In this document: positions 1 through 8,929 of the stretch, one piece after another
Layout of the letters: every line of letters starts with the position of its first letter
Position numbering within the stretch: the stretch's first letter is position 1
Source: Mycolicibacterium septicum DSM 44393
GTDB lineage: Bacteria; Actinomycetota; Actinomycetes; Mycobacteriales; Mycobacteriaceae
DNA: 64,000 bases
NCBI RefSeq assembly: GCF_000455325.1
Contig: NZ_HG322951.1
Span: forward strand, 653,718-717,717
Reading direction: 5' to 3'
Position numbers and translations under genes: made by a program
Notes under the pieces: model-generated
The model's database searches: none
The model's input: the letters and a program-made list of their open reading frames with translations, nothing else
What the model was told of the DNA's origin: nothing

Positions 1-2676
1 GATCTCACGATCTTCACGCTGCGGGGGTGATGCCGGGCCGCCCGCGGGCCGCCCGGTGGGCTGCGGCGTGCGCTCCGTACCGGCGTTGGTGCTGGTATTG
101 CCGGTCGCGGTGTTGACCGTGTTGACCGCGGTGTTCACCGCGTTGCGCACGGCGTTACGGGCCATCGCGAACCGCGTGGTGGCCGGCTCCTGCTGGGCAC
201 TCGGAAGCTGCTGCTGGGCCGGTGGCTGCGGCGGCGTGATCCGCGCGGTGCCGGCAGCCGAGGGCGCGTTGGTACGCGGCATCTGCGGGCGCCTGGGCTC
301 GGCCGCAGGATGCGTCGGATCGTGCGGGCGCGGTGCAGGCAGGGCGCCGACGCCGGCCAGGGCGCGGGGGTCCTCTGCGGACTCCTGGCCCATCGGGCGC
401 TTGCGCTCGTCGGGCAGTTCGGTCTCACCGAGGCCGAGCTTCTCCTGGATGCGTTTCATCCAGTGCGGAGCCCACCAGCAATCGTCGCCGAGCAACTTCA
501 TGATGGCCGGCACCAGGAACATGCGGATCACCGTGGCGTCGAGCAGCAGGGCGATCAGCAGACCGAACGCCAGGTACTTCATCATCACCAGATCGGAGAA
601 GGCGAACGCGCCTGCCACCACCGCCAGCACCAGCGCGGCACCGGTGATGAGGCGACCGGTGGTCGCGGTACCGATGCGGATGGCCTCGGCGGTCGACATC
701 CCGCGTTCTCGGGCCTCCACCATGCGCGAGACCAGGAACACCTCGTAGTCGGTGGACAGACCCCAGATCACCGCGATGATCAGACCGATCATCGGTGCCA
801 TCAGCGGCTGTGGTGTGTAGTTCAGCAGTCCTGAGCCGTGGCCGTCGACGAACATCCAGGTCAGGATGCCCATCGTCGAGCCGAGGGTCAGGGCGCTCAT
901 CAGCGCGGCCTTGACCGGCAGCACGATCGAGCCGAAGGCCAGGAACATCAGCACCGTGGTGGTGATGACCAGGATCGTCACCATCAGCGGGAGCCGGGAG
1001 AACAGACTGTGGATCGAGTCCTGCTCCAGCGCCGGGGTGCCGCCGACGAACACCTCGATGCCGTGCGGGGGCTGCAGGGCTCGTAGGTCCGCTATGTTCT
1101 GCGCCGCGTCGCCGCGGTTGACCAGCCCGTTCTGGATGACCCGGACCGACTTGTCCTTGGACCCGCTGTCGGTGGCCGCGCGCTCCTTCCACATGGCGTC
1201 CGGGTTGTTGTCCGGATCGGTGAAGCCCTTCACGTTCAGCGCCTTGGCGCGCATATCTGCGATCTGGGCGTCGGTGATCGGCTCACCGTCTTCGCGCTTC
1301 ATCACCAGGGTGATCTGCTCGGTGCGGAATCCGGGGAAGAGCTTGTCGAACTGCTCCTGGGACTGGCGCACGGCGTTGTCCGGCGGCAGGTACTTCTCGC
1401 TGATACCGGCGAGTGTGAGCGAGCCGATCGGGAGGACCAGCAGCGTCATGATGACCAGGATCGGTGTGGCGAAGGCGATGGGTCGCTTCATCACGATGTT
1501 GACCAGCCGGCCCCAGAAGCCCTGCTCGACTTCTTCGCGGGTCTTGGTCTTCTGGGTCTTCTCGGCGAACCAGTCGATGATCCGCCGCGAGAACGGCCAG
1601 TTGGCCAGGAAAGGCACCTTCAGCAGTGTGGTGACGCCGAGCGCGTCGACCCGGGGTCCCAGGATGGCCAGGACGGCGGGCAGCACCGTGATGGACAGGA
1701 AGGCTGCCAACATGACCGAGGCGATGATCGCGTAGGTGATCGACTTCAGGAACCCGAGCGGGATCAGCAGCAGCGGCAACGAGGACGCCACGATGATCAC
1801 CGCGGAGAATGCCACGGTCCGGCCCGAGGTCATCACCGATCTTCGTACCGCGGCCTCGGTGTCATAGCCCTCGGCGAGTTCCTCTCGGAACCGGCTGACG
1901 ATGAACAGGCCGTAGTCGATGGCGATACCGAAACCCATCATCGTCACGACCGGCTGGGCGAAGAAGTGCACAGGCCCGAACTCGGCGGTGAACCGCAGGA
2001 TGCCCAACGCGCCGCCGATGGTCAGGCCACCGATGATCGCGGGCAGGGCGGCGGCGACCGCACCGCCGAACACGAAGAACAGCACGACGGCCACCAGCGG
2101 CACGATCGCGAGCTCGGCGCGTTTCTGGTCGGTGCCGATGGTCCCGGTCAGCTCACTGGCCAGCGGGTTGAGGCCGGCCAGCTTGATATCGCCGCCGTTG
2201 ACCTGCTGCAGATCGGGCTCGACGGCCTGATAGTTCTTGAGGATCGCGTCGTCGTCGTCACCCTTGAGGGGAACGCTGATGAACGTGTGACGCTGGTCCT
2301 CGGTCTTCATCGCGGCGAGCGAGGCGACGTCAGGCGCCTTCAGCCAGCCGACCCAGGCCTGGACCTGGTCCGGGTGGTCCTTGACCACCTGGTCGAGTTC
2401 CTCGGTGACCTTCTTCTGCCACGCTTTGTCGGTGACCAACTTGTCATCCGGCGGCGTCAGGATGGCGACGACATGGCTGGTGCGGTCGCGGCCGTAGACC
2501 TCGTCGCCCAACAGCGACGCCTGGACCGACTGGCTGCCCTCGTCGTAGAAACCACTCTGCGTGACGTGCTCTCCGAGACTGGCGCCGTAGACGCCGCCAC
2601 CTAGGCACAGCGCCACCATGACACCGATGACGATGTACCTGAACTGGTACACCGTTCGACCCCACCAGGCGAACAC
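1..2676 (-). CDS. mmpL3: MmpL3 trehalose monomycolate flippase (C-terminus cut by window edge)
   Basis: RND-family inner-membrane transporter that moves trehalose monomycolate to the periplasm for mycomembrane assembly and is essential in mycobacteria (family knowledge). The GTG start at 2676 has an AGGAG five bases upstream, and the N-terminus VFAWWGRTVYQ matches MmpL3. 892 codons are visible without a stop, so the end lies outside the window. Both proton-relay motifs are present: GIAIDYG with Asp254-Tyr255 in the first membrane half, and GLSTDYE with Asp643-Tyr644 in the second. The last ~150 residues are a Pro/Ala/Thr-rich cytoplasmic tail. The NYN protein and trmB lie just upstream on the same strand, the order known from M. 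tuberculosis. Confidence 0.97.
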   Translation of the reverse strand, partial: MFAWWGRTVYQFRYIVIGVMVALCLGGGVYGASLGEHVTQSGFYDEGSQSVQASLLGDEVYGRDRTSHVVAILTPPDDKLVTDKAWQKKVTEELDQVVKDHPDQVQAWVGWLKAPDVASLAAMKTEDQRHTFISVPLKGDDDDAILKNYQAVEPDLQQVNGGDIKLAGLNPLASELTGTIGTDQKRAELAIVPLVAVVLFFVFGGAVAAALPAIIGGLTIGGALGILRFTAEFGPVHFFAQPVVTMMGFGIAIDYGLFIVSRFREELAEGYDTEAAVRRSVMTSGRTVAFSAVIIVASSLPLLLIPLGFLKSITYAIIASVMLAAFLSITVLPAVLAILGPRVDALGVTTLLKVPFLANWPFSRRIIDWFAEKTQKTKTREEVEQGFWGRLVNIVMKRPIAFATPILVIMTLLVLPIGSLTLAGISEKYLPPDNAVRQSQEQFDKLFPGFRTEQITLVMKREDGEPITDAQIADMRAKALNVKGFTDPDNNPDAMWKERAATDSGSKDKSVRVIQNGLVNRGDAAQNIADLRALQPPHGIEVFVGGTPALEQDSIHSLFSRLPLMVTILVITTTVLMFLAFGSIVLPVKAALMSALTLGSTMGILTWMFVDGHGSGLLNYTPQPLMAPMIGLIIAVIWGLSTDYEVFLVSRMVEARERGMSTAEAIRIGTATTGRLITGAALVLAVVAGAFAFSDLVMMKYLAFGLLIALLLDATVIRMFLVPAIMKLLGDDCWWAPHWMKRIQEKLGLGETELPDERKRPMGQESAEDPRALAGVGALPAPRPHDPTHPAAEPRRPQMPRTNAPSAAGTARITPPQPPAQQQLPSAQQEPATTRFAMARNAVRNAVNTAVNTVNTATGNTSTNAGTERTPQPTGRPAGGPASPPQREDREI

Positions 2677-2741
2677 TTAGGCTCCTAACGCTCTAAAACT
2701 CTTGGTGACCCGCGCTTGTACTGGACGAAGGTCTTCAGTTG

Positions 2742-3455
2742 TCACATACGTGCGGTCAGTAGCGATGACAGCGGCCGGAACGGCTGCAGCCATGCTCCCT
2801 GCTCGGGCAGCGAGTCCAGTCCGATCCGTGGCAGCGGTTCCCGGAACACACCAGGAATGTCCTCCAGATCGACAAACTCCAAGGTATCCGACGCTAACGC
2901 CCAGCTCGCATGTTCGCGAAATCCAAGCACCTGCACCGGGGTGCCCTCACGGGCGATTTCTTCCAGCGGCTGGCGGAACGCTTGTCCGTCAGCCGAGGCA
3001 ACGAGGACCGCTGCCAGCCCTTCCCTGCGACGCAGGGCGATGTGCTCGAGCATGTCGCTGTCGACATCGCTGTCATCGTCGATCTTCGGCTTGGCGAAGA
3101 CGGCGAAACCCACGTTACGCAACGCTTCCACCCACGGCCGTACTACATCGGCGCTACCTGGGGCGATGTTGGTGAACACCGTGGCCTCGGGCTCCAGCGA
3201 AACGTCTGCATCGCCGGATTCGGCGGACAGATCAGCGGTGTATCCCAGCAGCCAGCGGCCCAGCGCGTCGAACCGTGGACGGTGCGCGGCGGTCGGGCGG
3301 CCGCCGAGGATCGCACCCAGTCCCATGTCCAGGTTGGGGGCGTCCCACACGAGCAGCACCCGCCGCGAGGGAGCAGTGACCGAGGTCTCGGACTCCGCCT
3401 CGGATCGGGCCTCTGCCTGCGCGGTCTCGTCTTGCATGTCTTCGGTCACACTCAT
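2742..3455 (-). CDS. NYN/PIN-like domain protein (Rv0207c type)
   Basis: A 237-residue cytoplasmic protein, first ~30 residues acidic and low in complexity. A Rossmann-like NYN (PIN-fold nuclease) domain follows: it starts at VLLVWDAPNLD, whose aspartates match the first metal-binding position, and continues with acidic clusters (KPKIDDDSDVDSDM) and ASADGQAF. NYN domains are usually RNases, but the substrate here is unknown. Its ATG overlaps the trmB stop (ATGA), so translation is coupled. mmpL3 follows 65 bases downstream. It is conserved at this position in mycobacteria (from memory). Confidence 0.85.
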   Translation of the reverse strand: MSVTEDMQDETAQAEARSEAESETSVTAPSRRVLLVWDAPNLDMGLGAILGGRPTAAHRPRFDALGRWLLGYTADLSAESGDADVSLEPEATVFTNIAPGSADVVRPWVEALRNVGFAVFAKPKIDDDSDVDSDMLEHIALRRREGLAAVLVASADGQAFRQPLEEIAREGTPVQVLGFREHASWALASDTLEFVDLEDIPGVFREPLPRIGLDSLPEQGAWLQPFRPLSSLLTARM

Positions 3456-4291
3456 GGCTGTTTCTCCCAGACCAACTCGGTGACGTCGGGGCCGGCCAGC
3501 GCTTTGCGCTCGTACTTGGTGACCGGGCGCTCGACCGATATGGGGAGATGTGCTCCGAGCTCGACCCGGCGCAACAGCGGCTCGGCGTCTCCGACCTCGG
3601 CGATGTGCTCGGCATACCCGGCGTGGTCGGTGGCCGCATGCAGAATTCCGCCGGGCCGCAGCCGGTCGGCGATCAGGGCCACCGTGGCCGGCTGCAGCAG
3701 GCGACGCTTGTGGTGGCGGGCCTTGGGCCAGGGATCCGGGAAGAACACCCGCACGCCGGTCAGGGTCTCGCTCCCGAACATGTGCTCCAGCACGTCGACG
3801 CCGTCGCCGCGGATCATGCGGATGTTGGTGACGGGGGATCCGGTCTGTGCGGTGCGGTCGATCGCGCTGAGCAGTTGGGCCAGGCCCTTGCGGTAGACCT
3901 CGACCGCGATCACGTCGAGATCGGGTTCGGCCTGGGCCATGGCCAATGTGGAGGTGCCGGTGCCCGAGCCGATCTCCAGGATCAGCGGGGCCGAGCGGCC
4001 GAACCAGACGTCGGTGTCGAGGTCGACGACGGGTGTCGAGACCTCGTCACGGGCCTGCATTCCGAGCTCGGGCCACAGCCGGTCCCAGGTCTGTTGCTGG
4101 GCCGGCGACAGCGTCGAGCGCCGGGTGCGAAAGCTGGTCACCCGGGGAAAACGGTGCGGCTGGGCGGGCGGCACGTCGGCCGCCTCATCTGCCGGCGCCT
4201 GCCCATCGATGTCGGACCTGGACGGGTGCATCCGTCCATGGTCTCTTATCTCCGGCGATGTGCCCGCATCGTGGTAGAGATTGATACCCAA
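3452..4291 (-). CDS. trmB: tRNA (guanine-N7-)-methyltransferase TrmB
   Basis: Class I SAM methyltransferase that forms m7G46 in tRNA. The SAM motif LILEIGSGTGTSTLAMAQAEPD is split here as LEIGSGTGTST plus the following acidic strand, and the TrmB signature FFPDPWPKARHHKRRL is intact, followed by HAATDHAGYAEH. The protein has 279 residues; the first ~60 are a variable extension. I chose the TTG start at 4291 because a full AGGAGG (4298-4303) lies six bases upstream; the next in-frame ATG at 4231 has no such site. First gene of the trmB-NYN-mmpL3 group; the stop overlaps the next start. Confidence 0.95.
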   Translation of the reverse strand: MGINLYHDAGTSPEIRDHGRMHPSRSDIDGQAPADEAADVPPAQPHRFPRVTSFRTRRSTLSPAQQQTWDRLWPELGMQARDEVSTPVVDLDTDVWFGRSAPLILEIGSGTGTSTLAMAQAEPDLDVIAVEVYRKGLAQLLSAIDRTAQTGSPVTNIRMIRGDGVDVLEHMFGSETLTGVRVFFPDPWPKARHHKRRLLQPATVALIADRLRPGGILHAATDHAGYAEHIAEVGDAEPLLRRVELGAHLPISVERPVTKYERKALAGPDVTELVWEKQP

Positions 4292-4309
4292 CAGTTGCCT
4301 CCTACTGTT
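4290..4309 (-). promoter_or_regulatory. trmB ribosome-binding site inside a small inverted repeat
   Basis: On the minus strand AACAGT and ACTGTT flank an 8-base loop containing the full AGGAGG of trmB, and the TTG start overlaps the 3' arm. This decides the trmB start. It may be a translational hairpin or a protein-binding site; the function is inferred. Confidence 0.55.
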
Positions 4310-4345
4310 AAGGCTTAAACCTCTGTTCGCACGTCCCCGCGGGCC

Positions 4346-5383
4346 GTGTCACGATTTTTCGTGGGCGCAGGGGTAGGCCCGTCACCACGCAGGGAAGGCT
4401 GCCAGATTTTCGCAGACGAGCTCACACGCTTTGCCGACCGTGACGGCGATGCGCGGTTGGCGGAGATCAGTGCACGGGTGTCTGCTCCCGTCAGTGTCCG
4501 TGTGTGCGGGCGCCGCGGCGTCGGCGTGAGCACGGTGACCTCCGCTTTGGAGAGCTCAGACATCGAGATCGCCGAGTCAGGTGATGTCACGGCGCTGGTG
4601 ATCGCCGAGGTGCTCAAACCCGAGGACGAGGCAGTGCTCGCCGAGTTGGCCGGGGCGGGCCGGCCAGCGATCGTGGTGCTCAACAAGGCCGATCTGGCCG
4701 GGTCCGGGCCGGGCGGACCCGTCGCCACCGCGCACCGCAGGGCCTTGCGTCTGCAGAAGCCGGCCGGAGTGCCGGTGGTACCGATGGCGGCGCTGCTGGC
4801 GTTGGCGTCCGTCCGGGCACTTCCTCCGCACCTGGTCGACGCGCTGCGGTTGCTTGCCGGTGAGCCCGCCGACCTGACCTCGGCCGATGCCTTCGTCGCC
4901 GGTTCACATCGAGTGCAGCGCGCGGTGCGCACGGAGCTGCTGGAACGTCTGGACCGGTTCGGGATCGCCCACACCACCTTGGCGATGAGCCGTGGCGTGC
5001 AGCTCGAGGCGGTGCCGGGGTTGTTGCGTCGGCTCAGCGAGGTCGACCGGGTGGTGGCGGCGATCGATGCGGCGGCTGCCCCGGTCCGGTACCGGCGGGT
5101 GCGGTGGGCCCTGGCCGAGCTGCGTGCGGTGGGCGGCCCGGCGGTTGGACGTTTCCTTTCCGCCGATGCCACGGTGATCGCGGTGATGGCCGCGGCGGTC
5201 GACGTGGTCGAGGCCGAAGGACTGACCGTCGATCCCGGCGACGATCGCAACGCCCATCTCTGCCGGGCCCGGCGCTGGCGGCATTACCGCGACGGCCCGG
5301 TGAATGCCCTGCATCGCAGTTGCGGTGACGCGATCGTGCGGGGGTCGCTGCGACTGCTCGGTGCGGCGGGCAGCCGAGGATGA
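4346..5383 (+). CDS. GTPase-like protein (Rv0209 type), degenerate P-loop
   Basis: A soluble protein of about 345 residues. A G1-like stretch GRRGVGVST lies at residues 55-63, where the usual Lys is Val, and a good G4 motif NKAD lies at 113-116, so the fold looks like a P-loop GTPase with impaired phosphate binding. The rest is helical. Its stop overlaps the start of the next gene (ATGA), which encodes a membrane-anchored relative, so the two probably work as a pair. It is divergent from trmB. The start is uncertain: GTG 4346 is the longest, GTG 4361 is possible, and neither has a clear ribosome-binding site. The role is unknown. Confidence 0.75.
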   Translation: MSRFFVGAGVGPSPRREGCQIFADELTRFADRDGDARLAEISARVSAPVSVRVCGRRGVGVSTVTSALESSDIEIAESGDVTALVIAEVLKPEDEAVLAELAGAGRPAIVVLNKADLAGSGPGGPVATAHRRALRLQKPAGVPVVPMAALLALASVRALPPHLVDALRLLAGEPADLTSADAFVAGSHRVQRAVRTELLERLDRFGIAHTTLAMSRGVQLEAVPGLLRRLSEVDRVVAAIDAAAAPVRYRRVRWALAELRAVGGPAVGRFLSADATVIAVMAAAVDVVEAEGLTVDPGDDRNAHLCRARRWRHYRDGPVNALHRSCGDAIVRGSLRLLGAAGSRG

Positions 5384-6867
5384 CCGACGTGGATACGGCC
5401 CGGGATCCGGCAGCGGCGCGCACGCGCGAGGCGAAAATCGCCGACGCCGACGCCGTGGTGGCCGCGATCGACCCGGGCCTGAACTCGCCGGGGGTGGAAA
5501 CCCGCGACGCGGTGCTGGTCGCCGGTCCGTGGCTGGCCGGATCGACGAGTGTGATGGCGGCGTTGCGGGAGCGGATGCCCCAGACCACCTTCGTGGAATC
5601 CACCGAATTGGTGGCGGGCGAGGCGCCGGCAGCTGTGGTGTTCGTGGTTTCGGCGGCCTCCCCTTTGGCTGAATCAGATTGTGCCCTGGTCGATTTGGCG
5701 TCGCGATACACCGACCTGGTGATCGGTGTGGTGTCCAAGATCGATGCGTACCGCGACTGGCGCGATGTGCGCGACGCGGATGCGGAGATCCTGAGCGAGC
5801 GCGACGCGCGCTACGCGCGCATGCCCTGGGTGGGAGTGTCGGCCGCGCCCGATCTCGGTGAGCCGCAGCTCGACGAGCTTGTCGAACTGCTCACCGGTCA
5901 GCTGGCCGATCCCGACGTCGCCCGACGGAACAGGTTGCGCGCCTGGGAAACTCGACTGGAAGCGGTCATCCTCCGGTATGAGGCCGACGGATCAGGAGCC
6001 GACCGCCAGGCCCGGGTGGACGTGTTGCGCGAGCGTCGCGCCGAGGTGGCCAGGGCACGCAGGCTGACCCGCACCGAGCGCAGCATCGCGTTGCGCAGTC
6101 AGCTGCAGCAGGCCCGGGTCCAGCTGGGCTATTTCGCCCGCAACAGATGCAATTCGGTGCGCACCGAACTGCAGGAGGACGTCGCGGGCATGAGCCGGCG
6201 CCGGATCGAGACGTTCGAGGAGTACGCCCGGCAGCGCGCCCACGAGGTCGTCGGCGACGTCGACGAAGGCGTCACCGCACACCTGCGCGGCGTCGCTGCG
6301 GAACTTGAGCTGCCCGCACTCGAGTTGTCGGCTCCGCCGCGAGTGCCCGATCTGCCGTCACCGTCACTGAAATCCCGGACCCTCGAGACCCGGCTGATGC
6401 TGGTTCTGGGGGCGGGCTTCGGGCTGGGTGTCGCGGTGGCGGTCAGCAGGGTGCTGGCGGGTGCGGCGCCACGACTGGCCGTGGCCGGACTGGTGGTCGG
6501 CGCGGTGGTGGGTCTGCTGCTGGCGGTCTGGGTGGTCGGCACCCGGGGGCTGTTACACGACCGGGCGGTGCTGGATCGCTGGGTCGGCGACATCACCACC
6601 ACGCTGCGTTCGGCGGTCGAGGAGCTCGTCGGGACGCGGGTGCTGGCCGCGGAGTCCGTGCTCACCGCGGAACTGGCGGCCCGTGAGGAAACCGAGGCGG
6701 CCGCGGCGGCCGAGAAGACCGCCGCGATGGATGCCGAACTGCGTGAACATGCCGTCGCGACCGCGCGGGCGGCGGCCCAGAGGGACCGGCGGATCCCGCC
6801 GTTACAGCGGGCGTTGAACGCCGTTCGGGCCGATCTGTACGGCAACAGCGATGCTACTGACGAGTAA
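5380..6867 (+). CDS. Membrane-anchored GTPase-like / dynamin-like protein (Rv0210 type)
   Basis: A 495-residue protein. The N-terminal domain resembles a GTPase: a G1-like loop GPWLAGSTS near residues 49-57 has no Lys, and SKID at 119-122 replaces NKxD. A long charged helical region (about 200-310) is followed by two adjacent membrane segments (about 338-358 and 366-386) and an Ala/Glu-rich C-terminal coil (about 440-480). GTPase head, helical stalk and paired membrane helices recall bacterial dynamin-like proteins, but nucleotide binding is doubtful. Translationally coupled to the preceding gene. No function is assigned. Confidence 0.78.
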   Translation: MTDVDTARDPAAARTREAKIADADAVVAAIDPGLNSPGVETRDAVLVAGPWLAGSTSVMAALRERMPQTTFVESTELVAGEAPAAVVFVVSAASPLAESDCALVDLASRYTDLVIGVVSKIDAYRDWRDVRDADAEILSERDARYARMPWVGVSAAPDLGEPQLDELVELLTGQLADPDVARRNRLRAWETRLEAVILRYEADGSGADRQARVDVLRERRAEVARARRLTRTERSIALRSQLQQARVQLGYFARNRCNSVRTELQEDVAGMSRRRIETFEEYARQRAHEVVGDVDEGVTAHLRGVAAELELPALELSAPPRVPDLPSPSLKSRTLETRLMLVLGAGFGLGVAVAVSRVLAGAAPRLAVAGLVVGAVVGLLLAVWVVGTRGLLHDRAVLDRWVGDITTTLRSAVEELVGTRVLAAESVLTAELAAREETEAAAAAEKTAAMDAELREHAVATARAAAQRDRRIPPLQRALNAVRADLYGNSDATDE

Positions 6868-6909
6868 CCAGCTGATAACGTTGATCTGAATCGTTCCTGT
6901 GAGTGATCG

Positions 6910-6968
6910 GACATACCACTGGTTCACCGTGGGTATGTCACCCGCGTTAACCTCTACCCAAGGGGTAG
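6910..6968 (+). promoter_or_regulatory. pckG leader: two inverted repeats
   Basis: GACATACC (6910-6917) and GGTATGTC (6932-6939) form perfect 8-bp arms. A second repeat, CTACCC-AAG-GGGTAG, lies at 6954-6968. Both are in the 157-base gap before pckG and are candidate operators or leader hairpins for a gluconeogenic gene. The regulator is unknown. Confidence 0.45.
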
Positions 6969-7024
6969 CCGTGACCGCGTCGTGACGTGGCTTGGGTTCC
7001 ACAAACCTACGCAGGAGAATTTTG

Positions 7025-8854
7025 ATGACCTCAGCGACCATTCCGGGTCTGGACACCGCACCGACGAAACATCAGGGTCTGCTGGCCTGGGTCCAGGAGG
7101 TCGCAGAGCTGACTCAACCCGATCGGGTGGTTTTCGCCGACGGGTCTGCCGAGGAGTACGACCGCCTGGCCGCTCACCTGGTCGAGGCGGGCACCTTCCA
7201 GAAGCTCAACGAAGAGAAGCAGCCGAACTCGTACCTGGCCCTGTCGGACCCCTCGGACGTCGCGCGGGTGGAATCGCGCACCTACATCTGCTCCGAGCGC
7301 GAGATCGACGCCGGCCCCACGAACAACTGGATGGAACCCGCCAAGATGCGCGGGATCATGACCGACCTGTACCGCGGCTCGATGCGCGGCCGCACCATGT
7401 GGGTGGTGCCGTTCTGCATGGGTCCGCTCGACGCCGAGGACCCCAAGCTCGGTGTGGAGATCACCGACTCCGAGTACGTCGTGGTCTCGATGCGCACCAT
7501 GACGCGGATGGGTCAGGCCGCGCTCGACAAGATCGGCGACGACGGCTTCTTCGTCAAGGCGCTGCACTCGATCGGTGCACCGCTGGAGCCCGGCCAGAAG
7601 GACGTGCCGTGGCCGTGCAACGACACCAAGTACATCACCCACTTCCCGGAGACCCGCGAGATCTGGAGCTTCGGCTCGGGCTACGGCGGTAACGCTCTGC
7701 TGGGCAAGAAGTGCTACTCGCTGCGCATCGCCTCGGCGATGGCCCACGACGAAGGCTGGCTCGCCGAGCACATGCTGATCGTCAAGCTGATCTCCCCGGA
7801 GAACAAGGCCTACTTCGTCGCAGCGGCGTTCCCGTCGGCCTGTGGCAAGACCAACCTCGCGATGCTGCAGCCCACCATCCCCGGCTGGCGGGCCGAAACC
7901 GTCGGTGACGACATCGCCTGGATGCGGTTCGGCAAGGACGGTCGCCTCTACGCCGTCAACCCCGAGTTCGGATTCTTCGGCGTCGCCCCCGGCACCAACT
8001 GGGATTCCAACCCCAACGCCATGAAGACCATTGCCGCGGGCAACACCGTCTTCACCAACGTGGCCAAGACCGACGACAACGACGTGTGGTGGGAAGGCCT
8101 GGAGGGCGAGCCCGACCACCTGATCGATTGGAAGGGCAACGACTGGTTCCTGCGCGAGACGGAATCCAAGGCCGCGCACCCGAACTCGCGTTACTGCACC
8201 CCGATCTCGCAATGCCCGACACTGGCGCCGGAGTGGGACGACCCGCAGGGTGTGCCGATCTCGGCGATCCTGTTCGGCGGTCGCCGCAAGACCACGGTCC
8301 CGCTGGTGACCCAGGCCCGCGACTGGCAGCACGGTGTATTCATCGGCGCCACACTGGGTTCCGAGCAGACCGCCGCCGCCGAGGGCAAGGTCGGTACCGT
8401 GCGCCGCGACCCGATGGCCATGCTGCCGTTCCTGGGCTACAACGTCGGTGACTACTTCCAGCACTGGATCGACATCGGCAAGAACGCGGACGAGTCGAAG
8501 CTGCCCGCGGTGTTCTTCGTCAACTGGTTCCGCCGCGGCGATGACGGCCGCTTCCTGTGGCCGGGCTTCGGCGAGAACAGCCGCGTGCTGAAGTGGGCCA
8601 TCGAGCGCATCGAGCACAAGGCCGACGGCAAGAGCACCCCCATCGGCATCGTCCCGACCGCCGCCGACCTGGACCTGTCCGGGCTCGATGTCGACGCCGC
8701 CGACGTGGACGAGGCCCTGGCCGTCAACGCCGAGGAGTGGCGGGCCGAGCTCCCGCTGATCGAGGAGTGGTTCGAGTTCGTCGGTGAGAAGCTGCCCACC
8801 GGCATCAAGGACGAGTTCGACGCCCTCAAGCACCGCCTGGCCGAAGAGTCCTGA
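7025..8854 (+). CDS. pckG: Phosphoenolpyruvate carboxykinase (GTP)
   Basis: Cytoplasmic gluconeogenic enzyme converting oxaloacetate and GTP to PEP, CO2 and GDP. It has 609 residues, normal for the GTP class. The kinase-1 loop FPSACGKTN holds Cys273 and Lys275, and the GDDIAWM metal/nucleotide segment follows. I chose ATG 7025 because AGGAG (7013-7017) lies seven bases upstream; the longer reading from TTG 6992 has no support. It stands alone, with inverted repeats in the leader and a strong hairpin behind it. Confidence 0.97.
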   Translation: MTSATIPGLDTAPTKHQGLLAWVQEVAELTQPDRVVFADGSAEEYDRLAAHLVEAGTFQKLNEEKQPNSYLALSDPSDVARVESRTYICSEREIDAGPTNNWMEPAKMRGIMTDLYRGSMRGRTMWVVPFCMGPLDAEDPKLGVEITDSEYVVVSMRTMTRMGQAALDKIGDDGFFVKALHSIGAPLEPGQKDVPWPCNDTKYITHFPETREIWSFGSGYGGNALLGKKCYSLRIASAMAHDEGWLAEHMLIVKLISPENKAYFVAAAFPSACGKTNLAMLQPTIPGWRAETVGDDIAWMRFGKDGRLYAVNPEFGFFGVAPGTNWDSNPNAMKTIAAGNTVFTNVAKTDDNDVWWEGLEGEPDHLIDWKGNDWFLRETESKAAHPNSRYCTPISQCPTLAPEWDDPQGVPISAILFGGRRKTTVPLVTQARDWQHGVFIGATLGSEQTAAAEGKVGTVRRDPMAMLPFLGYNVGDYFQHWIDIGKNADESKLPAVFFVNWFRRGDDGRFLWPGFGENSRVLKWAIERIEHKADGKSTPIGIVPTAADLDLSGLDVDAADVDEALAVNAEEWRAELPLIEEWFEFVGEKLPTGIKDEFDALKHRLAEES

Positions 8855-8876
8855 GCGGCCGCAACGCTTCAGCATG

Positions 8877-8909
8877 ACGCGCACCCTCGTGATTCACGAG
8901 GGTGCGCGT
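8877..8909. terminator. Hairpin terminator between pckG and mmpL
   Basis: A perfect 14-bp stem (8877-8890 with 8896-8909, core GCGCACCCTCGT) has a five-base loop GATTC and is followed by a weak T-containing tract. It lies between convergent genes and is likely bidirectional. Confidence 0.8.
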
Positions 8910-8929
8910 TTGCGTTGAGGGACAACCCC

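Noticed and set aside
7031..8884. A 617-codon open frame antisense to pckG
   Set aside because: Composition (Gly/Arg/His/Val rich, no motifs) is that of a reverse-strand shadow in high-GC DNA; pckG itself is unmistakable.
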